NCBI RefSeq assembly: GCF_004803465.1
Contig: NZ_SRSF01000001.1
Coordinates: 62,501 to 126,500, forward strand
Source: Neolewinella litorea
GTDB taxonomy: Bacteria > Bacteroidota > Bacteroidia > Chitinophagales > Saprospiraceae
Direction: 5' to 3'
Length of the DNA: 64,000 nucleotides
Shown here piece after piece: positions 42,046 through 50,766 of this stretch (positions are counted from its first letter, which is position 1; each line of letters starts with the position of its first letter). The notes beneath the pieces are model-generated. The model did no database searches, was not told the DNA's origin, and was given only the letters and a program-made list of their open reading frames with translations. Made by a program: the position numbers and the translations under genes.

Positions 42046-43388
42046 CCCTTTCTGTCGCCCGACCAAGGCTCGGCCCCAGCGGCCAGCAATGATCGCAGGG
42101 TAGCCCTGTAGTTGTCCCACCAGCCGGCCCAGCCATAGGCGTCGGCAAAGCTGCTGTTGTGCCATAGCAGGGTAAACGAACCTCCGAAAGGTTTTACGGC
42201 GGCGGCCAATTGACCGATCCTGGCACCCGCGTCCGCGCCCGAAAGCCGCAAGTAATTCTTGAGGGTCACGTCCATGGCCGCGAAGGGGTGCACCACCAGC
42301 GGGGTAGCGCGCTCGCGCTCCAGGTCGTACCACGTAAAGGGCAGGTTGGTGCCCGCCCGCCAGCCCACGTCGTCGCTGTAGCCCATGCTGTAATCTTCCC
42401 GGATGCCCGCCTCCAGCAGTTCCCGGTACGTGCCAGGCAGGCGAAACCGCAGGAAATGCTGCCGCGAGCGGTTTACGTTGCGGCCCAGGATGGCCTCCAG
42501 TCGGACTCGCTCTTCGACCATTAGCGCAGGCTGGTCGGAACTGCGATAGCCGGGGTGCAGCCCGTTTTCCGCGTCGGATTCCAGTCGCCGCATCAGTTTC
42601 TGCTGGTCATCCGGAATGGGAAAGGGATTGGTGTCGCTGCGGCAGCCGGAACGCGCCACGAGCCAGAAGTAGGTGGCACGCATACCGAGTTCCCGGTGCA
42701 GGTCTTCCAGGCGATCAAGGGTATTGTACGGGTCATTTTCGGGCCCGGAACGCAGGCGTTGTACGCCCCGCGCAACTTCTCCGCTGAACAGGTCACGCAA
42801 CAGGGCCGCATAACCCCGCCAGCCCCGGTGGTGCCACGCCCACAGCAAGTCGATGTCGTAAGTGGGGCGCAGGAGCAGCGTGCGGCGGCGCGGCGGCGGC
42901 AGTTCCGGGAACCACGCCAGGAGTTGCCGCGCAATTTGGGCGGTCCATTCGCGCACCACCGGTCGGTACAGGTAACCGTGGCGCCCCGCGTGAGATAAGG
43001 CGGCGGTATAGCGGCCGTGGCCGTCCGGCACAAAGTCCTGGTACTCCTCGTACCGGCTGATCGTGTAAAAGATGCAGGCCAGCAAATCGGGGCCGCGGTC
43101 GGTATGAAAGAACACCGGCAGACCATCCTTTTGAAAGCTCGGGGCGGTATCCGCGGGTGCCGGGTCCCGTCCCGAGACCAAGGGGTGGTGGGGGAGCGTT
43201 CGGGGACCGTCGCCGCCGTAAGCAATGGTAAATGTGGCGGTGGGCGTACCGAAGACCGAGCGGTCGTTCTCGAAGCGGAAGCGATAACCGAGGTCATCGC
43301 CGATAAGCCGCAGGACGTAACGCAGGCGGGGATGGCGAACGGCGGACTTTACCCGGATTACGGGGGCGGATGACAAGTCGGGCGACAA
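42042..43388 (-). CDS. Polysaccharide deacetylase-family protein
   Basis: 448 residues. The first ~150 residues are an uncharacterised N-terminal domain common to Bacteroidota deacetylases. The second half has the NodB-like barrel in a divergent form: LLLRPTYDIDLLWAW (metal Asp), GLHPGYRSSD (His), RQHFLRFRLPGTYRELLEAGIREDYSMGYSD, and late TLLWHNSSF. No signal peptide. Such proteins usually sit in surface-polysaccharide or O-antigen pathways. The stop overlaps that of bshB1 by 4 bp, leaving no room for a terminator between the two. Confidence 0.7.
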   Translation of the reverse strand: MSPDLSSAPVIRVKSAVRHPRLRYVLRLIGDDLGYRFRFENDRSVFGTPTATFTIAYGGDGPRTLPHHPLVSGRDPAPADTAPSFQKDGLPVFFHTDRGPDLLACIFYTISRYEEYQDFVPDGHGRYTAALSHAGRHGYLYRPVVREWTAQIARQLLAWFPELPPPRRRTLLLRPTYDIDLLWAWHHRGWRGYAALLRDLFSGEVARGVQRLRSGPENDPYNTLDRLEDLHRELGMRATYFWLVARSGCRSDTNPFPIPDDQQKLMRRLESDAENGLHPGYRSSDQPALMVEERVRLEAILGRNVNRSRQHFLRFRLPGTYRELLEAGIREDYSMGYSDDVGWRAGTNLPFTWYDLERERATPLVVHPFAAMDVTLKNYLRLSGADAGARIGQLAAAVKPFGGSFTLLWHNSSFADAYGWAGWWDNYRATLRSLLAAGAEPWSGDRKG

Positions 43389-43460
43389 TTGGTGGACCTA
43401 AAGGTAAGCTGCGGCAACAAAGCCCGCCGCTTTGCTGTACTTTCGCTATATATTCCGCTC

Positions 43461-44261
43461 ATGTACCGATTGACACTCACCTTCTGTTTTCTGCTCTCGG
43501 CCCTTGTAGTTGCGGCCCAGCAGCAGCTGCCCGGTGACCGGAATATTTACAACGCCAACCCCATCGGGGTGGTGTACAACCACGAACTGACCTTCAACGT
43601 CGCCATCGCCACGCCGCGGAACTTCTTTCTCGGCGTGAGGTCCGGCCGACTCATCACCTACGACCGTACCCGCTTCTGGACCTTAACCTTCGGCGACATC
43701 CGGCACAGCCGTGAGCGCCGGGAAAATCCTGACCGCGTCAACGTGGTGAGCAACCGCGTCAGCCGCGCCTACGTCTTCGGCAAACAAAACCAGCTGTACG
43801 CCCTCCGACTGGGCTTCGGCACCAAGCGGTTCCTGAGCGAAAAGGCCTCGGAGCGCGGCGTAGCGATTGGGTACTCTTACGAGTTCGGCCCCTCGCTAGG
43901 GTTCCTCAAACCCTACTACCTCGAAATCGAACGGGCCGACGCCGCGCCCGTGGACGTGCGCTACACCGGTGATAATGCCGACGTCTTCCTCGACAACCAG
44001 GTCAACGTCTTTGGAGCCAGCGCCTGGACCGTAGGACTCGAAGAGGTGGGTATCCGTCCGGGGGTGCATGCCAAATTTGCCACGCACTTCGGCTTCGGGG
44101 CCTACGATGAGACAGCCAAGTCTCTGGAAGCGGGCGTAATGGCGGAATACTTCGTAGGCAACACCGACCTCATGATCGAGAGTTCCCTCACTCCGGGCGT
44201 GACCAACAGTCCGCTCTATCTCAGTCTATTCATCAACGTGCAGATCGGCAAGCGCTGGTAG
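43461..44261 (+). CDS. Uncharacterised outer-membrane protein
   Basis: 266 residues. Signal peptide of ~19 residues ending VVAAQQ, then beta-strand-rich sequence (LTFNVAIATPRNFFLGVRSG, YALRLGFGTKRFLSEKAS, GVAIGYSYEFGPSLGF, AGVMAEYFVGNTDLMIES) and a last strand LYLSLFINVQIGKRW. This looks like a small outer-membrane barrel; I do not recognise a named family. The upstream extension to 43389 lacks a signal and is not used. 16 bp before aroB, so probably co-transcribed. Confidence 0.65.
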   Translation: MYRLTLTFCFLLSALVVAAQQQLPGDRNIYNANPIGVVYNHELTFNVAIATPRNFFLGVRSGRLITYDRTRFWTLTFGDIRHSRERRENPDRVNVVSNRVSRAYVFGKQNQLYALRLGFGTKRFLSEKASERGVAIGYSYEFGPSLGFLKPYYLEIERADAAPVDVRYTGDNADVFLDNQVNVFGASAWTVGLEEVGIRPGVHAKFATHFGFGAYDETAKSLEAGVMAEYFVGNTDLMIESSLTPGVTNSPLYLSLFINVQIGKRW

Positions 44262-44277
44262 GCTCCCTCCTTTCCCT

Positions 44278-45345
44278 ATGACGCTGACCGTAAGTCAAGA
44301 GTACGATATCCGTATTGCCCCGCTGTCCGAAAGTCATCTCGACTGGCTCCGCCGCCAACGGTACGCCGGCTGGGTCGTGGTGGTGGACGAGCATACGGAG
44401 CGACACTGTCTGCCACTGCTCATGCCCCTGCTGGAGGCGGGACAGACCCCCTACACTTTGATCCGCGTTCCCGCCGGGGAGCGCCACAAAACCCTGGCCA
44501 CCTGCGAGACCATCTGGCAGGAAATGTTTCGCGCCGGGGTAGGGCGCCGGTGGTGCTGCCTGAACCTGGGCGGCGGCGTGATCGGCGACATGGGCGGCTT
44601 CGCGGCCGCCACCTTCAAGCGGGGGATCGACTTCGTGCAGTTGCCCACCACGCTTCTCAGCCAGGTAGACGCCAGTGTGGGCGGCAAGCTCGGGATCGAC
44701 TACCACGAGGTGAAGAACAGCATCGGGGTGTTCGCCAACCCGCGTGCGGTCTGGATCGACCCGGCGTTTCTGCGCACCCTACCTGCGCGGGAACTGCGCT
44801 CGGGATACGCCGAAGTGATCAAGCACGCCCTGATTGCCGATCGCCCGCAGTGGTTGGAACTTCAGCAGGTGACGGACCTCGACGCGGTAGAATGGAGTAA
44901 TCTGATCGCACGCAGCGTCAGCATCAAGCGGGAAGTGGTGGAGGAAGACCCTCACGAAAGAGGAAGGCGCAAGGCCCTGAATTTCGGTCATACGATCGGC
45001 CACGCGGTGGAGAGCCACCTCCTCATGGGCGAGGATCGACTGCTGCACGGGGAGGCCGTGGCGGTGGGGATGATCGCGGAGTCGTACATCAGTCACCGAC
45101 AACTATCTCTGGGTCGGGAGGAGCTGCGCGAAATAACCGACTACTGCCTCCGGGTGTACGGCCACCAAGCCTTGCCGGAGGCGGGGTTCAAAGAGATGCT
45201 GGCCCTTATGCGGCAGGACAAAAAGAACGAGGGCGCGGAGATTAATTTTACACTGCTCGAAGCCCCGGGCCGGGCGGTCGTAAACCAGACAGCGACCCCG
45301 GAAGTCATCCTGGAGTCGCTGCGGTACTATAATTCGTTGCGGTAA
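44278..45345 (+). CDS. aroB: 3-dehydroquinate synthase
   Basis: 355 residues. NAD/substrate region LNLGGGVIGDMGGFAAATFKRGIDFVQLPTTLLSQVDASVGGK is diagnostic. Zinc ligands are expected in GYAEVIKHALI, LNFGHTIGHAVES and LHGEAVAVGM. It converts DAHP to 3-dehydroquinate, the second step of the shikimate pathway. The stop lies 11 bp from that of the convergent hsp20 gene. Confidence 0.95.
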   Translation: MTLTVSQEYDIRIAPLSESHLDWLRRQRYAGWVVVVDEHTERHCLPLLMPLLEAGQTPYTLIRVPAGERHKTLATCETIWQEMFRAGVGRRWCCLNLGGGVIGDMGGFAAATFKRGIDFVQLPTTLLSQVDASVGGKLGIDYHEVKNSIGVFANPRAVWIDPAFLRTLPARELRSGYAEVIKHALIADRPQWLELQQVTDLDAVEWSNLIARSVSIKREVVEEDPHERGRRKALNFGHTIGHAVESHLLMGEDRLLHGEAVAVGMIAESYISHRQLSLGREELREITDYCLRVYGHQALPEAGFKEMLALMRQDKKNEGAEINFTLLEAPGRAVVNQTATPEVILESLRYYNSLR

Positions 45346-45356
45346 GTCGGTCGGGT

Positions 45357-45833
45357 TCAGGAACCGATTTCGATGCGCCGGGGGCTCTTCGTTTTCTCCA
45401 CTGGCTTGAGCACGGGGACGAACACCTCAAGGATGCCGTTGCGGTAGCCGGCGGTGATGTTTTCCTCGTCGGTGGATTCGGGCAGGGTAAAGCTGCGGCT
45501 GAAGGTGTGGTAATTGTGTTCGCGCCGGGTGTAGGAGTCGTGGGGCCGTTGGCGGCTTTCGTGCAGTTCTCCCTTGATGGTGAGAATATCCTTGTGGACG
45601 CTGATGTCGAAATCTTCGCGATCGTAACCGGGTGCGGCCAACTCGATCAGGTAGCCGCCACGTTCTTGATCGTCCATTTCCGTGATGTTCGCGCCGGGGA
45701 TGCTGAGCTCGTATTCGTTGTCGATGGTCTGGTTGCCGTACAGTCGTTGCCGCTCGAGGTCAAAGAGGTGGTCGCTGTTACGGTAGCGTGCGTTGCTGGG
45801 GGTTATGCCCCGGAAGCTGGTGAAGGTTCTCAT
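45357..45833 (-). CDS. Small heat-shock protein, Hsp20/alpha-crystallin family
   Basis: About 158 residues. The alpha-crystallin domain runs from GYLIELAAPGYDREDFDISVHKDILTIKGE to HTFSRSFTLPESTDEENITAGYRNGILEVFVP; the final NGILEVFVPV is the family's beta9 motif, followed by a short tail with RRIEIGS. An ATP-independent holdase chaperone. Another ATG at 45866 would add 11 residues; the inner Met (MRTFTSFRG) was chosen as the more usual N-terminus, with low certainty. Confidence 0.88.
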   Translation of the reverse strand: MRTFTSFRGITPSNARYRNSDHLFDLERQRLYGNQTIDNEYELSIPGANITEMDDQERGGYLIELAAPGYDREDFDISVHKDILTIKGELHESRQRPHDSYTRREHNYHTFSRSFTLPESTDEENITAGYRNGILEVFVPVLKPVEKTKSPRRIEIGS

Positions 45834-45956
45834 GTCTGGGTAATCGTTAAGGGTTTGGTAAATCATCCGGCGGACCGGTTATTTTTCCAACGAAAGCGCC
45901 AAAGGCCGTGTTCGCTGGGCGCCGGCCGGGTATACGGCCACCCGCGGGGGGATCGT

Positions 45957-45964
45957 TACCTTTG
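45957..45964 (+). promoter_or_regulatory. -7 promoter element TACCTTTG
   Basis: Exact TAnnTTTG match, 19 bp before the ATG of the thioredoxin-domain gene. Confidence 0.55.
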
Positions 45965-45983
45965 CGAAACATAATGTCTGCTG

Positions 45984-47414
45984 ATGTTCCCACGTCTTAT
46001 TGCCCTGTTCTTGCTGACTTCCCTGACCCTTGGCGCGCAGGATGAATCTTACCGCATCGCCGTTGACGTGAAAGGCTACGAGGAGGACTTCCTCACCCTG
46101 GGGTACTACCTGATGGACAAGCAGTATATCGTCGATACCGCATACCGGAGCGACGCGGGCACCTACGTATTCGAAGGCGACTCAGCCGCGCTGAACCCCG
46201 GCATCTACCTGGTGGTGCTATCGCCGGACAACAACTACTTCCAGTTTCTGATTGGGACCGACGGCGACCAGGACTTCGCGCTCTCGACCGACGTCAACCA
46301 GCTTAACCAGGTGAAGGCTGAGGGCAGTACCGAGAACGAACGCTTCTACGATTACCTGGATTTCCTGGCTGCCCGGCAGGAGGAGGGGGCGAACCTGCAG
46401 GCACGGCTTGCCGATACGACCCTGGCACCCGCGCTCGCCGCCCAGGCCCGACAGGAGATGCAGGAACTCGACGCCCGCGTGAAAGCCCATCAGGAGGAGG
46501 TGGTCACCAAGTATCCTGAGGCCTTCGTTTCCGCCATCATCCGGAGCAACCAACCCATTATTCCGCCCGACTACCCCGAAATCACGGACGAGGAAGCCCG
46601 CCGTACCCGGCAGTGGCGCTGGATGCAGCAGCATTACTTCGACGGCCTGGACCTCTCCGATCCACGGCTGGTGCGCACGCCCTTCCTCTTTCAGCGGGTC
46701 GACTATTTCATCAATACCCTGCAGGTCAAGCACCCCGACACCCTGGCGGCGGCCATCGATGAGGTGCTCAGCCGGGTCGACCCGCAATCGGAAGCGTTCA
46801 AGTTCTTCGTGGTCCACTACACCAATGAGGCGGCCAGCAGTAATATCGTCGGTATGGACGGCCTCTACGTGCATATGGTCGACAACTACTACCGCAACGA
46901 TCGGGCCTACTGGGCCGACGAGGAACAACTCCGCAAAATGATAGAGACCGCCGACCGGCTCAAACCACTCCTTATCGGGCGGAAAGCACCTGACCTGCAG
47001 ATGGTCACCCGCGCGGGTAACGACACCACCCTGTACGGCGTGGATTCTGACTATACGGTGCTGTATTTCTGGCGGTACGACTGCCCGGCCTGCAAGAAAT
47101 CCACACCGTACATGAAGGACTTCTACGAAAAGTACAAGGACCGGGGGGTGACCATCTTCAGCGTCTGCACGAAGGGGGTGGAAGAAATGGGTGAGTGTTG
47201 GGACTACGTCGATGAGCAGGGAACGGGCGATTGGGTGCAGGTGGTGGACCCCTACCAGCGGTTCTACCGCGACTACGACATCAAGTCTACCCCAGCGATA
47301 TTCCTGCTGGACAAGGATAAGAATATTATCAGCAAGCGCATCGGCGCCGAGCAGCTGGACGAAGTAATGGATAACCTCCTAAACCGTTCCGCTGCAACAT
47401 CATCCGGGCAATAA
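45984..47414 (+). CDS. Periplasmic TlpA-like thioredoxin protein (DUF4369/DUF5106 type)
   Basis: 476 residues. Signal peptide ending TLGAQ. An N-terminal DUF4369-like beta domain (AVDVKGYEEDFLTLGYYLMD), a central helical DUF5106 region (RRTRQWRWMQQHYFDGLDLSDPRLVRTPFL), and a C-terminal thioredoxin domain with active site Cys367-Pro-Ala-Cys370 (WRYDCPACKKSTPYM) and the cis-Pro loop STPAIFLL. Expected to act as a periplasmic thiol-disulfide reductase. A paralogue lies at 58749-60164. The stop overlaps the next ATG by one base (TAATG). Confidence 0.88.
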   Translation: MFPRLIALFLLTSLTLGAQDESYRIAVDVKGYEEDFLTLGYYLMDKQYIVDTAYRSDAGTYVFEGDSAALNPGIYLVVLSPDNNYFQFLIGTDGDQDFALSTDVNQLNQVKAEGSTENERFYDYLDFLAARQEEGANLQARLADTTLAPALAAQARQEMQELDARVKAHQEEVVTKYPEAFVSAIIRSNQPIIPPDYPEITDEEARRTRQWRWMQQHYFDGLDLSDPRLVRTPFLFQRVDYFINTLQVKHPDTLAAAIDEVLSRVDPQSEAFKFFVVHYTNEAASSNIVGMDGLYVHMVDNYYRNDRAYWADEEQLRKMIETADRLKPLLIGRKAPDLQMVTRAGNDTTLYGVDSDYTVLYFWRYDCPACKKSTPYMKDFYEKYKDRGVTIFSVCTKGVEEMGECWDYVDEQGTGDWVQVVDPYQRFYRDYDIKSTPAIFLLDKDKNIISKRIGAEQLDEVMDNLLNRSAATSSGQ

Positions 47415-47854
47415 TGGAACTACAGCACTTCACCCCGGAACGCCTCGACCTTTACGCCACCCTTGTGGGGTGCGGCCTGGGTTTTCTCGTAATGCTGTAC
47501 CTGGCCTACCGGGCCAGCCGGGCGGGGCATACCGACCCCCGGCAGCGGGTATTGCTGCCCATGTTGGCCTACTTCGGGGCCTTGCTGTTCCTTATGGCCT
47601 TTCTTGGGGGATTTTGGACGAGTTTCAAGTACCCCGACGTGGCCATCGGTCCCAATACCTTCGTGGTCAAAGGGGAAGAGATGCCCCTGCCCAGCCTCAA
47701 CAGCGTGCGCATGGAAGCGGTGGGCCGGGGAGCCAACCTTGATCAGAAGATCCTGCTTATTCAGACCCGCGACCGGCGCAACTGGGTGTTTCCGGCCGAC
47801 CGCTACGACATCAATACGATGTACGGACTGCTGCGGGAGTACAACCAGCGCTAG
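47414..47854 (+). CDS. Small membrane protein of unknown function
   Basis: 146 residues. Two predicted membrane helices (residues ~12-33, LYATLVGCGLGFLVMLYLAY; ~46-67, LLPMLAYFGALLFLMAFLGGF) then a soluble tail with a beta-rich PH-like look (VAIGPNTFVVKGEEMPLPSLNSVRME ... NWVFPADRYDINTMYGLLREYN). Coupled to the thioredoxin gene by a one-base stop/start overlap, so it probably serves the same envelope function. Family not recognised. Confidence 0.7.
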   Translation: MELQHFTPERLDLYATLVGCGLGFLVMLYLAYRASRAGHTDPRQRVLLPMLAYFGALLFLMAFLGGFWTSFKYPDVAIGPNTFVVKGEEMPLPSLNSVRMEAVGRGANLDQKILLIQTRDRRNWVFPADRYDINTMYGLLREYNQR

Positions 47855-47860
47855 CTCCCC

Positions 47861-48823
47861 TTATCGCAATTTTGGCAGTACCTGCTCGCCGTAGAATTTA
47901 AGGAAGTACTCCTGATTCAGGCCCACGTTGTGCAGGATGATCTTGTCGACACCGAGGCTCAGGTCCTTTTTCAACAACTCCACGTGCTCTTCCGGATCGG
48001 TTGAGATTCGAATGGACTCCGCCACCTCGTGCGGACCGATAAACTGGGAAGCCGCCTCAAACTGCTCGGGGTTGCGCAGTTCTCCGTGGACCGCGGAGGT
48101 GCCGACGTTGGTGCGCCACTGCTCGTAGGCCAGTTCGACCGCCTCCTCGCGGGTGGGCGCGCAGCAGAGATCCACTTTCAGGTAGATCGGTTTGCCCTCC
48201 CCGCCGTTCGAACGAAAGGCGTCGATCACGTCGTCCAGTTTATTGTGAGGTTTCCAGACGGTGTACAGGCCATCGGCCCAGCTGGCGATTTCCCCCGCCG
48301 TTGCGGCGGTGATGGCGCAGCCTATGGCTACGGGTGGCTCCTCGGGTAGGGTATACAACTTTACGTCCTCGGCGGTAAGAAATTCGCCACGGTGCGTGAA
48401 ATGCTCGCCGGCCCAGAGGCGCCGCATGATACTGACGGCTTCGGCCAGTTTGCGGTTGCGCGCGGCCTTGTCCGGCCAGTGGTTGCCGGTCACGTGCTCG
48501 TTCAAAAATTCCCCGCTACCAAACGATGGCCAGAAGCGCCCGGGGTACATCTGGCAGAGCGTAGCTACGGCCTGGGCAATGATCACGGGGTGGTAGCGTT
48601 CGTTCGGACAATTTACAACACCGCAGGGTATGGTTGTGGCTTCCAGGGCCGACCCCAGCCACGACCAGGTGAAGCCGCTCTGACCCTGCGCGTCGCTCCA
48701 CGGGAACAGGTGGTCGGAAGAGGCCAATTCGTCGAAGCCAGCCGCTTCGGCCTTTTTGGCCAGGTCGAGCAGGCGGCGCGGGGTGAACTGTTCCTGGGAA
48801 ATCTGGTAGCCGAAGGATGCCAT
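47861..48823 (-). CDS. LLM-class FMN-dependent oxidoreductase (non-F420 type)
   Basis: About 320 residues, luciferase-like TIM barrel. MASFGYQISQEQFTPRRLLDLAKKAEAAGFDELASSDHLFPW is close to F420-dependent glucose-6-phosphate dehydrogenase relatives, with VVNCPNERYHPVIIAQAVATLCQMYPGRFWPSFGSGE. Such sequences in organisms without F420 form a 'non-F420 flavinoid' subgroup and probably use FMN; that cofactor choice is inference. Start placed at the Met before the conserved first strand. Divergent from treS. Confidence 0.8.
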   Translation of the reverse strand: MASFGYQISQEQFTPRRLLDLAKKAEAAGFDELASSDHLFPWSDAQGQSGFTWSWLGSALEATTIPCGVVNCPNERYHPVIIAQAVATLCQMYPGRFWPSFGSGEFLNEHVTGNHWPDKAARNRKLAEAVSIMRRLWAGEHFTHRGEFLTAEDVKLYTLPEEPPVAIGCAITAATAGEIASWADGLYTVWKPHNKLDDVIDAFRSNGGEGKPIYLKVDLCCAPTREEAVELAYEQWRTNVGTSAVHGELRNPEQFEAASQFIGPHEVAESIRISTDPEEHVELLKKDLSLGVDKIILHNVGLNQEYFLKFYGEQVLPKLR

Positions 48824-48946
48824 ATTGTAAAATTTGCTGTTGTACTCCGCGGCAGGGGCCAATGTTCGGCCAAACATTCGCCGTCGGACTTGCGTCACTA
48901 CCGCGGGGGCTCCCCTCACTATCGCAAAACACCCGCACTTCCGACT

Positions 48947-50626
48947 ATGATTGACGAATACTGGTACAAGAACGCCATCGTGTACAGCCTCGACCTAGAA
49001 ACCTTCATGGACGGCAACGGAGATGGGGTAGGGGACTTCGCCGGACTGAACCGCCGGCTCGAATACCTGCACTCCCTGGGTGTCGACGTCATCTGGCTGG
49101 CCCCCTTCCAGCCCACGCCAAACCGCGATAACGGCTACGACATCAAGGACTATTACGGGGTAGACCACCGCCACGGCAGCAGCGGCGAATTCGCGGAATT
49201 CCTGGTGCAGGCCGGCAACCTGGGCATCAAAGTGATCATCGACCTGGTGGTCAACCATACCAGCGATGAACACCCGTGGTTCCAGAACGCCCGACAGAGC
49301 GAGGATGCGCGGTACCGCGACTGGTACGTCTGGTCCAAGAAAAAGCCCTCCGACTGGGATGAGGGCATCATCTTTCCCGGAGTGCAGGAAGCTACCTGGA
49401 CCAAAGACAAAAAGGCCAAGGCGTACTACTTCCACCGCTTTTATGACTTCCAGCCCGACCTTAACATGGCGAATCCGGAAGTGCGGGAGGAGATTAACCG
49501 CATCATGGGCTTCTACCTCTCCCTCGGCGTTGCCGGCTTCCGCGTGGACGCCGTACCCTTCGTACTCGAAACGCAGGAACCCGGTACCAACGGCAAACGC
49601 GAGATCAAATTCGAGTACCTGGAGGAAATGCGCCGCTTCCTGCAGTGGCGGAACGGCAGCGCCATCCTGCTTGGCGAGGCCAACATCGCCCCGGATGAGG
49701 CCAAAAAGTACTTCGGCGAGCAGGGCGGCGGACTGCACATGATGTTCAACTTCTACGTGAACCAGTTCCTGTTCTACGCCCTGGCCAGTGGCAATTGTAC
49801 CCTCCTGCAGGAAGCGTTGCGGGAAACCGCGGGGATCCACCCCATGGCCCAGTGGGCCAACTTTCTGCGCAACCACGACGAACTGGACCTCGGGCGGCTC
49901 ACGGAGGAGCAACGCCAGCTGGTTTTCGAGCACTTCGGTCCCGAAAAGGAAATGCAACTGTACGACCGGGGGATCCGTCGGCGGCTGGCCCCCATGCTGG
50001 GCGAACGGGCGCGCATTGAACTGGCTTACAGCTTGGTTTTCGCCCTGCCGGGCACGCCGGTGCTGCGGTACGGCGACGAACTGGGGATGGGCGAAGACCT
50101 CAGCCTGAAAGAAAGGGACGCGGTGCGCACGCCCATGCAGTGGAGCGACGAAGACAATGCGGGCTTTTCCTCCGCGGCGGAAAAGGAGCTCGTGCACCCC
50201 GTCATCGACGAGGGGCCCTACCACTACGAAGCCCTGAACGTGGAGCAACAGATGAGGGAACGCGACAGCCTGCTGAATTGGACCAAGCGGATGGTGCGCT
50301 TGCGCAAGGAATGCCCGGAAATCGGCTACGGGGAATGGAAAATTCTCGACGTCGGCCACGATTCGGTGCTGGCCATGTCTTACCGGTACCGCAACGTAGT
50401 GGTCGTCACGGCCCACAACTTCCTGGCGGGCCCCGTGGTGGTCAGCCTCGATCTGGAATCCGATTCGGGCACGCCCCTCGTCGATCTGGTGGAGCCGCTG
50501 TCCGTACATCCCGGCGACGAGGGCAAGTACACCATTCGGCTCGGCTCGTACGGCTACCGCTGGTTCCGGCTCCGCGGCGTAAAACCGACCATGTCCGGCC
50601 CCATGGATTCGAAACTTGACGGGTAA
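48947..50626 (+). CDS. treS: Trehalose synthase-type GH13 enzyme
   Basis: 559 residues. Alpha-amylase motifs: VIDLVVNHTSDEHPWF, nucleophile Asp201 in GFRVDAVPF, acid/base Glu244 in LLGEANIAP, and Asp311 in FLRNHDELDL. YKNAIVYSLDLETFMDGNGDGVGDF and EAKKYFGEQGGGLHMMFNFYVNQFLF follow TreS rather than ordinary alpha-glucosidases. It interconverts trehalose and maltose. The neighbouring maltokinase gene supports this. The longer frame upstream overlaps the divergent LLM gene and is ignored. Confidence 0.85.
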   Translation: MIDEYWYKNAIVYSLDLETFMDGNGDGVGDFAGLNRRLEYLHSLGVDVIWLAPFQPTPNRDNGYDIKDYYGVDHRHGSSGEFAEFLVQAGNLGIKVIIDLVVNHTSDEHPWFQNARQSEDARYRDWYVWSKKKPSDWDEGIIFPGVQEATWTKDKKAKAYYFHRFYDFQPDLNMANPEVREEINRIMGFYLSLGVAGFRVDAVPFVLETQEPGTNGKREIKFEYLEEMRRFLQWRNGSAILLGEANIAPDEAKKYFGEQGGGLHMMFNFYVNQFLFYALASGNCTLLQEALRETAGIHPMAQWANFLRNHDELDLGRLTEEQRQLVFEHFGPEKEMQLYDRGIRRRLAPMLGERARIELAYSLVFALPGTPVLRYGDELGMGEDLSLKERDAVRTPMQWSDEDNAGFSSAAEKELVHPVIDEGPYHYEALNVEQQMRERDSLLNWTKRMVRLRKECPEIGYGEWKILDVGHDSVLAMSYRYRNVVVVTAHNFLAGPVVVSLDLESDSGTPLVDLVEPLSVHPGDEGKYTIRLGSYGYRWFRLRGVKPTMSGPMDSKLDG

Positions 50627-50661
50627 TTTCCGACTTTGCCGGCGCAAGACCACATACCCAC

Positions 50662-50683
50662 GGGCGGCGGCGCGCCGGTCCCG
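50662..50683. repeat. Dispersed GC-rich intergenic motif, copy 5
   Basis: Core GGGCGGCGGCGCGCCGGTCC between treS and mak, 83 bp before the mak start; nearly identical to copy 2 at 8672. Confidence 0.6.
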
Positions 50684-50766
50684 CGTTCAAACCCAGCCGC
50701 GGGCCGTACCGGTAAACAATGCGCGACCCACGACGCTATAGGAAAACCGCACCCACAAGAAACAAT